Notes: generated by a model not told the origin, from the sequence alone. 64,000 nucleotides of DNA from Rheinheimera sp. UJ63 (GCF_021568285.1 NZ_JAKGTQ010000002.1:248001-312000); one strand, 5' to 3'; shown: positions 21,347 to 29,576, counted from the first letter of the stretch. Translations and numbers: made by a program.

Positions 21347-21448
21347 TTCTGTTGTTTAGCGATTAAACAATTCGTCTATAGCCTTACACCAATCCGCTGG
21401 GATTTTAAGCAGTCAGCCGGCTAAAGCCGAAAAAATCACAGTTTTTGG

Positions 21449-21476
21449 TTGCACTAATTACGTAAATCAGTAAGAT
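21449..21476 (+). promoter_or_regulatory. Probable promoter of the tRNA-Lys cluster
   Basis: TTGCAC (21449-21454), a 16-base spacer and TAAGAT (21471-21476), placed so that transcription would start a few bases before the first tRNA. The sequence between the -10 and the tRNA is GC-rich (CCTCCGCGG), as in stringently controlled stable-RNA promoters. Confidence 0.6.
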
Positions 21477-21491
21477 ATGCCTCCGCGGTTA

Positions 21492-21567
21492 GGGTCGTTA
21501 GCTCAGTTGGTAGAGCAGTTGACTTTTAATCAATTGGTCGCTGGTTCGAATCCAGCACGACCCACCA
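21492..21567 (+). tRNA. tRNA-Lys (TTT), copy 1
   Basis: 76 bases with encoded CCA. The acceptor GGGTCGT pairs with ACGACCC, the anticodon loop is CTTTTAA, and GGTTCGAAT forms the T-loop. Identical to the three following copies. Confidence 0.98.
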
Positions 21568-21593
21568 AATCGCACAAACAAGTACACCGAAGT

Positions 21594-21669
21594 GGGTCGT
21601 TAGCTCAGTTGGTAGAGCAGTTGACTTTTAATCAATTGGTCGCTGGTTCGAATCCAGCACGACCCACCA
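21594..21669 (+). tRNA. tRNA-Lys (TTT), copy 2
   Basis: Identical in all 76 bases to copy 1, separated from it by 26 bases. Confidence 0.98.
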
Positions 21670-21688
21670 CTTCGTGTTTACCCTGTTT

Positions 21689-21764
21689 GGGTCGTTAGCT
21701 CAGTTGGTAGAGCAGTTGACTTTTAATCAATTGGTCGCTGGTTCGAATCCAGCACGACCCACCA
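21689..21764 (+). tRNA. tRNA-Lys (TTT), copy 3
   Basis: Identical to copy 1. It starts exactly 197 bases after copy 1, the period of a two-gene duplication. Confidence 0.98.
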
Positions 21765-21790
21765 AATTGCACAATACAGTATACCGAAGC

Positions 21791-21866
21791 GGGTCGTTAG
21801 CTCAGTTGGTAGAGCAGTTGACTTTTAATCAATTGGTCGCTGGTTCGAATCCAGCACGACCCACCA
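21791..21866 (+). tRNA. tRNA-Lys (TTT), copy 4
   Basis: Identical to copy 1. It starts 197 bases after copy 2. The spacer between copies 3 and 4 is a diverged version of that between copies 1 and 2. Confidence 0.98.
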
Positions 21867-21955
21867 CTTCGCAAATACGTAGCCTACTCAGACTTTCAAC
21901 TTAAACCACCTAATTGCTTCGCACATCTGTACTGTCCTTTTTATGTTATGCCTTA

Positions 21956-21961
21956 TATAAT
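21956..21961 (+). promoter_or_regulatory. -10 element upstream of nadA
   Basis: A perfect TATAAT, 33 bases before the nadA start. The -35 region (about TGTCCT) is weak. Confidence 0.5.
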
Positions 21962-21993
21962 ACGCGGCCTTGACCAGCTACTGAGTATCTTCT

Positions 21994-23052
21994 ATGGATC
22001 AGCCGTTGTATTTTTCAGAGCAAGATTTTGCTTTCCCGAAAAAGCCTGTGCCATTAAGTCACGACGATAAAGCCGCTTACAAAGCGCGGATCAAAACCTT
22101 ATTACAGCAAAAAAATGCGGTGTTAGTGGCGCATTACTACACCGATCCAGAAATTCAAGCGCTGGCCGAAGAAACCGGTGGTTGTGTATCGGACTCTTTA
22201 GAAATGGCGCGTTTTGGTAACCAGCACCCTGCAAAAACCTTGTTGGTGGCTGGCGTTAAGTTTATGGGCGAAACCGCCAAAATTCTTACGCCAGAAAAAA
22301 CGGTCATTATGCCAACCTTGGAAGCGACCTGCTCGTTAGACTTAGGCTGCCCAGCGGCCGAGTTCTCAGCGTTTTGCGATGCCCACCCTGACCGCGTAGT
22401 TGTGGTATACGCTAACACCTCTGCGGCCGTTAAAGCGCGTGCCGATTGGGTGGTGACGTCTTCTATTGCTTTAGATGTGGTGGACTACCTCGACAGCCAG
22501 GGTAAGAAAATTTTATGGGGCCCTGATAAGCACTTAGGCGCTTATGTGCAAAAGCAAACCGGTGCCGATATGTTGCTGTGGAACGGCGCCTGTATTGTGC
22601 ATGACGAATTTAAAGCTAAAGCGTTAATTGAGCTGAAAAAGCAATATCCAACAGCCGCCGTACTGGTACACCCTGAATCGCCTGATAGCGTGGTGCAGTT
22701 AGCCGATGCCGTCGGTTCGACCAGCCAGCTGATTAAAGCCAGCCAAACCTTACCGAACGACATCTTTATTGTGGCGACTGACCGCGGTATTTTTTACAAG
22801 ATGCAACAGTTAATGCCAAATAAGACGTTTATGGAAGCCCCAACCGGCGGTAACGGCGCAACTTGCCGCAGCTGCGCGCATTGCCCTTGGATGGCGATGA
22901 ACGGCTTAAAAGCGATTGAGGAAGCGCTGCTAGAGCCTACAGGCCATGAAATTTTTGTTGATGCGCAACTGCGTGAGCGAGCATTACTGCCGCTAGACCG
23001 TATGTTGAATTTTGCTAAAGAACAAAAAACTGTAGTAAAAGGTAACGCTTAG
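21994..23052 (+). CDS. nadA: Quinolinate synthase NadA
   Basis: Condenses iminoaspartate with dihydroxyacetone phosphate to quinolinate in NAD synthesis; needs a [4Fe-4S] cluster. 352 residues with the family signatures [29 protein letters not shown] and [14 protein letters not shown]. Cluster cysteines are candidates in [23 protein letters not shown] and [12 protein letters not shown]. It stands alone between tRNA genes; its usual position after tol-pal and tRNA-Lys is as in enterobacteria. Confidence 0.97.
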   Translation: MDQPLYFSEQDFAFPKKPVPLSHDDKAAYKARIKTLLQQKNAVLVAHYYTDPEIQALAEETGGCVSDSLEMARFGNQHPAKTLLVAGVKFMGETAKILTPEKTVIMPTLEATCSLDLGCPAAEFSAFCDAHPDRVVVVYANTSAAVKARADWVVTSSIALDVVDYLDSQGKKILWGPDKHLGAYVQKQTGADMLLWNGACIVHDEFKAKALIELKKQYPTAAVLVHPESPDSVVQLADAVGSTSQLIKASQTLPNDIFIVATDRGIFYKMQQLMPNKTFMEAPTGGNGATCRSCAHCPWMAMNGLKAIEEALLEPTGHEIFVDAQLRERALLPLDRMLNFAKEQKTVVKGNA

Positions 23053-23114
23053 TTTTTGTAAAAGAGGGATTGGCCAAAATAGCGGCAATAAGCTTGTGCT
23101 ATACCAATTAGTTA

Positions 23115-23143
23115 TTGCTAAGCGCGGCCTTTTTCCCTAGTAT
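23115..23143 (+). promoter_or_regulatory. Probable promoter of tRNA-Ser
   Basis: TTGCTA, a 17-base spacer and TAGTAT, followed by a GC-rich discriminator (AGCCGCGC). The spacer and discriminator also form an inverted repeat, AAGCGCGGC/GCCGCGCTT (23120-23128 with 23145-23153), which could alternatively act as a weak nadA mRNA end. Confidence 0.6.
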
Positions 23144-23167
23144 AGCCGCGCTTGCAACGCAAGTTTC

Positions 23168-23257
23168 GGAGAAATGGCTGAGTGGCTGAAGGCGCACGCC
23201 TGGAAAGTGTGTTTAGGTTAATCCCTAACGAGGGTTCGAATCCCTCTTTCTCCGCCA
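23168..23257 (+). tRNA. tRNA-Ser (GGA)
   Basis: 90 bases with encoded CCA, acceptor GGAGAAA/TTTCTCC, a long variable arm typical of type II tRNAs, and anticodon GGA in the loop CTGGAAA. Confidence 0.97.
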
Positions 23258-23261
23258 GATT

Positions 23262-23304
23262 AAAATAAAAAGGCCCGAGCCAAAAGCTCGGGCCTTTTTA
23301 TTTT
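23262..23304 (+). terminator. Terminator of tRNA-Ser
   Basis: A 19-bp perfect stem (AAAATAAAAAGGCCCGAGC and its complement) on a CAAAA loop, with T-rich 3' arm. The 3' arm is also the start of a tandem repeat described separately. Confidence 0.9.
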
Positions 23305-23434
23305 AACGCGGTAGAGATCGAGGATTTGATGAGAACCCTGCGGTTCGACCAACTTGTCAGGAACAAGTTGGAACGCACTTTAGTGCGGCCCGAAGGGCCA
23401 GCGCCATGGATGGCGCTGGTAATCCCTCGATGTC
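23279..23434 (+). repeat. Hairpin-cluster repeat, unit A
   Basis: A 156-base unit made almost entirely of stems. It begins with the tRNA-Ser terminator 3' arm. Then follow H1 GAACC/GGTTC (23333-23346), H2 CCAACTTGT/ACAAGTTGG with loop CAGGA (23349-23371), H3 CGCAC/GTGCG with loop TTTA (23374-23387), H4 GCCC/GGGC with loop GAA (23388-23398), and H5 CAGCGCCAT/ATGGCGCTG (23399-23418). An outer pair, ATCGAGGATT with AATCCCTCGAT (23317-23326 with 23421-23431), encloses H1-H5, giving a cloverleaf-like fold. No reading frame. Confidence 0.85.
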
Positions 23435-23575
23435 GCCAAAAGCTCGGGCCTTTTGTTTTAACGCGGCAGAGATGAGGTCTTGGTTCGAACCATTAGGTTC
23501 GACAAATTCGCCGGGAGCGAATTTGGACGTGCTTTAGCACGGCCCGAAGGGTGAAGGGCAGGATGTCCGGAATAT
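23435..23575 (+). repeat. Hairpin-cluster repeat, unit B
   Basis: Tandem second copy. It keeps the 39-base leader (GCCAAAAGCTCGGGCC then TTTTGTTTTAACGCGG) and the order of stems. H1 has the same stem with a different loop. H2 is CAAATTCGC/GCGAATTTG with loop CGGGA, H3 is CGTGC/GCACG with the same TTTA loop, and H4 has the same GAA loop. A weaker H5 is GGGCA/TGTCC (23556-23568). H2 differs from unit A at four base pairs and H3 at two, and every change keeps pairing. Confidence 0.85.
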
Positions 23576-24075
23576 AAATTCGTCTGATACAAAACGGCTA
23601 TTTTTACTCATTTGATCAGACAAAAGTTAGGTTAATGTAGATAAATATTATTATTCATTGAGCAACGTTAGAGCTGACAAGGTTTTATCGCATTTGTTAT
23701 TACCCATAATTCAACCTGTTTATATCTGTCGGATTGCTTGTGGCTAGGGGAGTAAATTATCTTCATTAAAAAATACACATAGATTAAACAGTCGTGTATT
23801 TTAAAACCAATCTATCGATGGGTTCAAAGGTGTTAGTTAATTACAGGTAAGCAATGGGATTTGTTATTACAACAGTTTTTGTGTCAGTTTTTTTTACAGT
23901 TCAGGGGCGCTATAATCAGTATATATAGATAAGTAATTGATATAAATAATTAAATTATAGTGGCATAGTTTGTGCTTCAAAGTACATTAGGTATTAAATA
24001 CAAATCACATAACAACATGTCATACGGTGAGCTTAATTAAGAAACCAGATGCAGATTGTAAGATAAGGAAAAAAA

Positions 24076-24792
24076 ATGAAGTTTAATTTTTTGAAAAACA
24101 CTTTAGCGTCTGTTTTATTATTGGGAGTGTCGGTTGGATCTGCTTCTGCAGCTATCATAGGCGTTGACACGACTTACGATTTCAAGTTAGTTGCCGACAA
24201 CGACTTTGCTCTTTTTAGTGGTACTGAATCAAATATTGTAGAGCTTTTGTATCAGAACAATTTTGTTTGGGGAGACCAGATAAACCAGAACAATACTCAA
24301 TTTACATATAACAGTGCTTCTCCTAACTCTTATATTTATATTCTCGCTCTTGGTGGCGGTGGCAACCAAGAAAATATCAGCGGTATGATTAATGGTGTAA
24401 AGATCACTGACATAAATCCGTTATGGCATCTATTTACCATAGATAACACTGTTCTTCCTGGCTCTACAAGTTCAAATATTGCTTCAGGTGCTTATTCTGT
24501 TCAAATCTCAGATCTAAACAACCTGATTGATACTACTACCCCTTTTTGGTCAGACACTCCGCTTGTCCAAAACTCAACACAGACTGTAATTCAACGTGCT
24601 GGATTTGGTACTGGATATACTATGCCAACAAGTAATGGTTTGTTATTAAAATATCAGGTCCAAGATTTTAATATCAACGCAAGAGCTGTTGTTCAAGATG
24701 CGGCTTCAGTTCCAACACCCTCAACCTTTGCAATTTTCCTTTTAGGGCTAATGGGTATTGGGTTTACTCGCTTAAGAAAAACTGCCCCTTAA
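24076..24792 (+). CDS. PEP-CTERM sorting-domain protein
   Basis: A predicted exported protein of 238 residues. A signal peptide (KNTLASVLLLGVSVGSASA) is followed by a beta-rich, Asn/Thr/Ser-rich body with no recognised domain. The C-terminal tail has a PTPS motif, a hydrophobic span (FAIFLLGLMGIGF) and a basic end (TRLRKTAP), the tripartite layout of PEP-CTERM proteins processed by exosortase. No exosortase is encoded in this window. The gene is clearly more AT-rich than the surrounding housekeeping genes and sits in an accessory patch with IS debris, which suggests horizontal origin. A TAAGGAAA ribosome site precedes it. Confidence 0.85.
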   Translation: MKFNFLKNTLASVLLLGVSVGSASAAIIGVDTTYDFKLVADNDFALFSGTESNIVELLYQNNFVWGDQINQNNTQFTYNSASPNSYIYILALGGGGNQENISGMINGVKITDINPLWHLFTIDNTVLPGSTSSNIASGAYSVQISDLNNLIDTTTPFWSDTPLVQNSTQTVIQRAGFGTGYTMPTSNGLLLKYQVQDFNINARAVVQDAASVPTPSTFAIFLLGLMGIGFTRLRKTAP

Positions 24793-24812
24793 TATACAAT
24801 AAGATCATGTTA

Positions 24813-24840
24813 AAAACGCCTTGCTTCGGTAAGGCGTTTT
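24813..24840 (+). terminator. Terminator of the PEP-CTERM gene
   Basis: AAAACGCCTT/AAGGCGTTTT stem capped by a C(TTCG)G tetraloop, followed by ATATTTTTT. Confidence 0.9.
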
Positions 24841-24973
24841 ATATTTTTTAGTTGTATTTTGCCAATGAGAAAAAATATTAAACACCATTTTTAATAAAAT
24901 TGTGTATGCATCGCACCCGATCTTAAACTAGCTCAGACAAATTTACCCTGCTCCAGACGCTAGTATAATAAAC

Positions 24974-25165
24974 ATTACCCCTGACCATCCCCACCAGAGC
25001 AATTTAACTCGGTCGCTTCGATGTGCGCGAAACACAAACACGTGACCATTAAACGGTTTTTTTGCAGCACATGCAGCGCATTACCGAAAGGCCATCGAAG
25101 CATTTGTGCAGATCAGTGTGACCGGCACACAGCCAGATGCGCACGTCAAACGATAACATCATCAT
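24974..25165 (-). pseudogene. IS66 TnpB (Orf2) remnant
   Basis: Reads FDVRIWLCAGHTDLHKCFDGL, shortened here to its core VRIWLCAGHTD, the hallmark start of IS66 Orf2. It then shifts frame to NGHVFVFRAHRSDRVKLLWW and shifts again to DGQG before the sequence ends. At least two frameshifts and a truncation. Confidence 0.75.
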
Positions 25166-25506
25166 GACAATATCGCCTTGTGTTGGAGCAACGTGACCGA
25201 TGTGGCGTCGTGTAACACCCGTTGATGTCCGCTACGAGACGACATCGTTAATGCAGGTTTATGCAACACTGAAATCGCGCCAACAGTACAATCACTCACA
25301 GTAAGGAATGGCCTGGGAGCCGCTGGCATATCCACTTCAACTTTAGCGTGCATGCTGCACAAAGTCTGACCGATATTCACTTTTTGTATCCAGCGTAAGA
25401 CTGAGCTGGTGTTGACATCATATTTGCGCGCTAATTGAGATACCTCAAGGGTTTGTTCTTTCGATTACTGCACAATCTGCCATTTAAATTGGGGTGAAAA
25501 GAATTG
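25162..25506 (-). pseudogene. IS66 TnpA (OrfA) remnant
   Basis: The reading frame QFFSPQFKWQIVQ-stop-SKEQTLEVSQLARKYDV matches the helix-turn-helix pattern of IS66/IS3-type OrfA (LARKYDVNTSSVLRWIQKV). It is interrupted by an in-frame TAA at 25465-25467 and has no start codon in place. It ends in a TGA overlapping the ATG of the next remnant. Confidence 0.7.
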
Positions 25507-25634
25507 ACGTATATTAGGTTATTTTAAAGCTGGCATATATAATTTTCATTGTTGGCAACAGTGAAAGATATGTTGCGTGATCAGTCAGCAAATATAAGAT
25601 GTGATGGCTGGACGCTTACGTAACATATAAACAC

Positions 25635-25700
25635 GGACCTTTTGTTTTATCGCGGCAGAGATGAGGCTTTGGTTCGAACCCTGCGTTTCGACCAACTTGT
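25635..25700 (+). repeat. Hairpin-cluster repeat, partial copy C
   Basis: Shares the leader CCTTTTGTTTTATCGCGG and CAGAGATGAGG with unit B, then the H1 region (GAACC, CTGC loop, imperfect GTTTC) and only the 5' arm of H2 (CCAACTTGT) as in unit A. It breaks off there. It begins 16 bases beyond the IS66 end, so the IS may have landed in or beside it. Confidence 0.75.
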
Positions 25701-25754
25701 TATTTATGCGTGGATAAAGCGGATTTATTTGCAGCACGCTATGGTCATAACAAG

Positions 25755-26654
25755 CTATTCAGAAGCGTGTTCAAAAAACGCAATACAATGCCGATAAAAA
25801 GCCTGCACTAAACGTGGCATAGGTGCATATGCCGAATAAATAAAACCGTATTCATGATTAATCAGTGGTGCTAATGGGATGAGTTTGAATTGATCATTAA
25901 CGTACTGCTGAGCCAACACTTTATTAATAATAGCAATACCTAAGCCGCGTTTAACATAAGCACAAGCCGTTGCGACACTGTGCGTTTCTAATCGAATCGT
26001 TGGCTGAAAGTGTGCTTCTTTAAATATATGCTCAATTTTGTGGCGGGAAGGTCGACCTTGCCCCAGCATAATTAGCGGATGCTGAGTTAAATCGTGCAAA
26101 TGCAGTGTCTTATGGTGGCTTAAAACATGCTTTATTGGCACCGCGCATACCATAGGGCTTTGCAAAATAGGTTGGCTAATCAGGCCGGGATGGTTCTCAG
26201 GTAATTGAATAAAGCCACAATCGATAGAGCGCTGAGCCACCAAATCACGAGCAAGTTGCGGACTGTGTGAGTCAATACTTATTGATACCTTAGGATATTT
26301 TTCGATAAAACTGGCGACAGCATCTGCTAGCGGGCCTGAATTAAAGCTGGCCGGCGCGACCATAGTTAACGAACCGGTTTCAGTGCGGTGAATGTTTTTC
26401 GCTAAAGCTAAAAAACGGTTGGCATTACTCAGTAATAAATCAATCTCAGGGGCGAGATTTTTTGCTTCAGCGGTTGGGATAAGCCGGCTGTGCTCGCGAT
26501 AAAATAATTGAAAGCCCACGAGTTCTTCTAAGCTTGCTAACAGCCGACTAACGCCAGGTTGTGTTAAACCTAATTGTTTGGCTGCTGCCGTGACAGAACC
26601 CGTTTGCATAATGGCTTGAAAGCTTAATAAGCTACGTAAATTTAAATTATCCAT
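25755..26654 (-). CDS. LysR-family regulator of the adjacent receptor locus
   Basis: A 299-residue LysR-type activator. The helix-turn-helix is at about 17-60 (GSVTAAAKQLGLTQPGVSRLLASLEELVG), followed by a two-lobed inducer-binding domain from about 92 (GSLTMVAPASFNSGPLADAV). It is divergent from a TonB receptor, amidohydrolase and transporter operon, the classic LysR target arrangement, so it probably controls that operon. The 123-base shared gap contains an inverted repeat, TGATG/CATCA (26735-26752), and an A/T-rich stretch at about 26687-26705, either of which could be part of the operator. Confidence 0.9.
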   Translation of the reverse strand: MDNLNLRSLLSFQAIMQTGSVTAAAKQLGLTQPGVSRLLASLEELVGFQLFYREHSRLIPTAEAKNLAPEIDLLLSNANRFLALAKNIHRTETGSLTMVAPASFNSGPLADAVASFIEKYPKVSISIDSHSPQLARDLVAQRSIDCGFIQLPENHPGLISQPILQSPMVCAVPIKHVLSHHKTLHLHDLTQHPLIMLGQGRPSRHKIEHIFKEAHFQPTIRLETHSVATACAYVKRGLGIAIINKVLAQQYVNDQFKLIPLAPLINHEYGFIYSAYAPMPRLVQAFYRHCIAFFEHASE

Positions 26655-26777
26655 ATTTTCCTATGACGTTTTGTTATGGGGCGATAATAAAAAATCATAA
26701 TATTGCATAGGTTTGGCGGCTTTGCTAGTTTTCTTGATGACACAACACATCATTAATACCAAGCAGCGGGAAACGCC

Positions 26778-29528
26778 ATGAATAAACATCCTCTCTACCC
26801 ATTATCAATGCTTACTTTGGCAATCAGCAGTGCCTTAGTTTTTGCAGCTAATCCAACTTATGCGCAACAGGCAGAGCAAACAGCAGAGCATGCTGAAAAG
26901 TCTGTTGAAGTAATTGCTGTTACCGGTTCACGCATATTACGCCGAGGTGAAACCGAAGGTAGCCCTATTCAAACTATTGAACGGGCTGACATAGACATTA
27001 AAGGGGCGATGTCGATCGGTGAAATCTTACAAGGCTTGCCTTCGGTTGGTGCCAGTTTAAATGATAACGGTTCTGCGGGTACCAGCCATGGTACTTCTAG
27101 TATGAACTTGCGTAATTTAGGTGAAAACCGCTCATTGGTTTTGGTGAACGGTAACCGCTGGGTTAATGGTGCGGGTAGTCGTGGTTTTCGTGATTTTGTG
27201 GATTTGAATACCATTCCATTTGCCATCATTGATCGCGTTGAGGTACTGCAAGATGGTGCTACGGCTATTTATGGTGCTGATGCCATTGCCGGTGTCGTTA
27301 ATATTCACACTTTGAAAGACTATGATGGGGCCAGTGTTAAAGCGTACTATGGACAAAGTAGCGAAAGTGACCGACAAACCACCAATTTAGATCTTAAGCT
27401 GGGTAAAGATGTGGGGGAGCATAATTTTCTTTTTGCTGCCAGTTATTCCAACCAAAAACCTATCTTTACTCAGGATCGCGAGCTCACGGCATTACCTTTG
27501 AATGGTTTATCTTTAGGCTCAGCTGAGGGTTTATTTCGAGAAAGCAGCTTAGCAGGACGGGTTAATTTTACCATCCCCGCTCAAGGTATTACCCGTGAGC
27601 CCGGTACCGATGGTAATAACCTCGCCAGCTGGCGGCCGGCGACAACGAATGATCGTTTTAATCGTTATTATGATAACTACGTCGTCGCACCAAATGAGCG
27701 GCTAAGTTTATACGGCCAAGCACAGTTTCAATTGGCTGATACCGCTATTTTTACCGAGACTCGTTTACGTGTTGAGTTATTACATAATCGTCGTGAATCA
27801 GATCAACAATTTTCTGCTGTCATTCCGATAGTAAATGGTAGTCGGGGGTTTATTATTGCGAACGATCCTCGCGTGAATCCGTTTGGCGTAGAGTTTTCTG
27901 GTAGCGATTTTGTGATGACCAACTTTTTTGTTGATAATGGTTTACGCAAAAACGTGCAGGAGGTTGAAACAACGCGTTTCGGTCTCGGTTTAGAAGGTTT
28001 TTTACCGGGTGACTGGCGTTGGGATGCATTTGCATCCTTCGCTAAAAACGAAGGTACTTTTTCATCAACAAATCAAATACATTTGGATAAGCTGGCATTG
28101 GGCTTACGTGCCTGTAATGCGGCCGGTATTCAAGCTGATGTCAGCGATTTGCTTGCCGATTGTGTGCCGGTGAATATGTTTAATTCGTTAACGCCAGCTA
28201 TGGTGGACTATATTAATTTCACTGGGCAAGATGCTAATGAAGCAAAACAGCAGCATCTACGGTTTAACCTGACCAATGCTATTGCTGAATTGCCGGCTGG
28301 TGATGTGTTATTAGCTACAGGCATGGAGTATCGTAAAGAGCAGGGCACCGATACCCCAGATAGCATTATTAACTCGCCAGTGCGAGTGACTCGTTATCAA
28401 ACTACATCTTCAGCTCCACGCACCGGCACCATGGGTGAATATGATCTGTATGAAGCTTATCTTGAACTCAATATTCCGTTGTTAGCGGATGCACCTTTGG
28501 CCGAACTTTTAGAACTGAACTTGGCTTCACGTTTTTCAGATTACAGTACCTTTGGTAATACAACGAACAGTAAAGTGGGGATTCTTTACCGGCCAATGCA
28601 AGATGTGATGTTACGCGCAACTTGGGCCGAAGGCTTTCGAGCGCCGTCATTATTAGAGCTTTATGAAGGTGAGCGTGCTTCGTTTTCTCCGGTGAATGAT
28701 CCGTGCTCTGCCAATACTAGCTTACCAGGTTGTGCTGGCATTCCAGCGGCTTATGTACAAACCGATGCAAATATTCCCATTACGCTTGGTGGCAATATTT
28801 TACTGACCCCAGAAACCTCTGAAAATTTATCTACGGGTTTTGTTTATACACCCACTTGGTTAACGGGGTTTAGTATTACCACTGATTGGTACAACATTAA
28901 AATTGACAACACGATCAGTGCCTTCGGAACGCAAAACCTTCTTGATTTATGTGCTTTTACGGGGCGTAACTGCAACGTGATCAGCCGTGGTGTGACAGGT
29001 GAAATCACCAATGTGGTTGATGGTCCGGTGAACCTGAATGAAACAGAGGTGTCGGGGATTGATACCGTAATCCGTTACCGTTTGAATAATAGTTTAGGGC
29101 GTTGGGACTTTAGCACCAGTGTCTCCAAGCTTAATAAATTTGCTGAGGTTGCAACCTTAGCCGATGGTTCTACTTTAACAACAGACAAAAAAGGTCTAGC
29201 TGGGGTGCGAGAAGCTTATCCAGAATGGCGTGGTAATTTTACCACTCAATGGCGTAACGACCATTTCTCACTGGCTTATGATGTACGTTATATCGGTGAT
29301 ACTTCCGAAGTGTTTGCTAACCAGCCTAGTCACATCGGATCAATGTTTTATCATAATCTTACTGGCGGTTATAAATTAGACAATGGCCTTACTTTGCGTT
29401 TAGGTATTAACAACTTATTTGATAAACAACCGCCTACTTCGCGAGTGAATACCAATATCAACTTCGATCAACAGACATACCATGCGGTAGGCCGTTTCTA
29501 TTACCTGCAAATGACGTATGACTTCTAA
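26778..29528 (+). CDS. TonB-dependent outer-membrane receptor
   Basis: A 916-residue gated beta-barrel importer. A signal peptide (LTLAISSALVFAANPTYA) is followed by a TonB box-like VEVIAVTGSRI near residue 45, a plug domain (SIGEILQGLPSVG, LRNLGENRSLVLVNG, DRVEVLQDGATAIYGADAIAGVVNI), and a barrel ending in the aromatic terminus YYLQMTYDF. There is no STN domain, unlike the second receptor in this window. The type is common for peptide or oligosaccharide uptake in Rheinheimera-like bacteria. First gene of an operon with an N-formylglutamate amidohydrolase homologue and a YfcC-type carrier, which points to an amino-acid-derived ligand. The ribosome site is GCGGGAAA. Confidence 0.93.
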   Translation: MNKHPLYPLSMLTLAISSALVFAANPTYAQQAEQTAEHAEKSVEVIAVTGSRILRRGETEGSPIQTIERADIDIKGAMSIGEILQGLPSVGASLNDNGSAGTSHGTSSMNLRNLGENRSLVLVNGNRWVNGAGSRGFRDFVDLNTIPFAIIDRVEVLQDGATAIYGADAIAGVVNIHTLKDYDGASVKAYYGQSSESDRQTTNLDLKLGKDVGEHNFLFAASYSNQKPIFTQDRELTALPLNGLSLGSAEGLFRESSLAGRVNFTIPAQGITREPGTDGNNLASWRPATTNDRFNRYYDNYVVAPNERLSLYGQAQFQLADTAIFTETRLRVELLHNRRESDQQFSAVIPIVNGSRGFIIANDPRVNPFGVEFSGSDFVMTNFFVDNGLRKNVQEVETTRFGLGLEGFLPGDWRWDAFASFAKNEGTFSSTNQIHLDKLALGLRACNAAGIQADVSDLLADCVPVNMFNSLTPAMVDYINFTGQDANEAKQQHLRFNLTNAIAELPAGDVLLATGMEYRKEQGTDTPDSIINSPVRVTRYQTTSSAPRTGTMGEYDLYEAYLELNIPLLADAPLAELLELNLASRFSDYSTFGNTTNSKVGILYRPMQDVMLRATWAEGFRAPSLLELYEGERASFSPVNDPCSANTSLPGCAGIPAAYVQTDANIPITLGGNILLTPETSENLSTGFVYTPTWLTGFSITTDWYNIKIDNTISAFGTQNLLDLCAFTGRNCNVISRGVTGEITNVVDGPVNLNETEVSGIDTVIRYRLNNSLGRWDFSTSVSKLNKFAEVATLADGSTLTTDKKGLAGVREAYPEWRGNFTTQWRNDHFSLAYDVRYIGDTSEVFANQPSHIGSMFYHNLTGGYKLDNGLTLRLGINNLFDKQPPTSRVNTNINFDQQTYHAVGRFYYLQMTYDF

Positions 29529-29539
29529 AGGTTAAAGAG

Positions 29540-29560
29540 AGGGCACGTTTCACGTGCCCT
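29540..29560 (+). terminator. Hairpin after TonB receptor gene
   Basis: AGGGCACGT/ACGTGCCCT stem with a TTC loop followed by TCAGTTTAA. The T-tract is poor, so it may only attenuate transcription into the enzyme and transporter genes, giving more receptor than the rest. Confidence 0.55.
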
Positions 29561-29576
29561 TCAGTTTAATGTATAA

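Larger units (their letters stand above)
23258..24075. other. 818-base tRNA-Ser to PEP-CTERM gene gap
   Basis: The first 320 bases hold the tRNA terminator and two tandem hairpin-rich repeat units. The remainder (about 23576-24075) is AT-rich. I see no gene, terminator or clear promoter in it. Confidence 0.7.
24974..25619 (-). mobile_element. Degenerate, truncated IS66-family insertion sequence
   Basis: On the minus strand, the element begins at 25619 with GTAAGCGTCC, the GTAA-type terminus characteristic of IS66 elements. It then runs through remnants of the first two IS66 genes with an ATGA overlap between them. The large transposase gene (tnpC) and the other inverted repeat are missing, and no second GTAAGCG end is found to the left, so the element is a fossil truncated near 24974. 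Confidence 0.75.
24793..25754. other. 962-base region of IS debris
   Basis: Contains the PEP-CTERM terminator, about 130 bases of AT-rich sequence with no feature, a truncated IS66-family element on the minus strand, a third partial copy of the hairpin repeat, and about 50 bases leading to the stop of the LysR gene. No intact gene. Confidence 0.75.

Noticed and set aside
21477..21904. Two plus-strand reading frames across the tRNA-Lys array (repeating SLAQLVEQLTFNQLVAG)
   Set aside because: They are translations of the tRNA genes themselves, a well-known annotation artefact.
23279..25700. CRISPR array
   Set aside because: The repeats are two tandem units and one distant partial copy, palindromic throughout and without unique spacers of constant length; no cas genes.
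23168..25754. Integrative island attached at tRNA-Ser
   Set aside because: No integrase gene and no duplicated tRNA 3' end at the far side; only IS debris and repeats are present.
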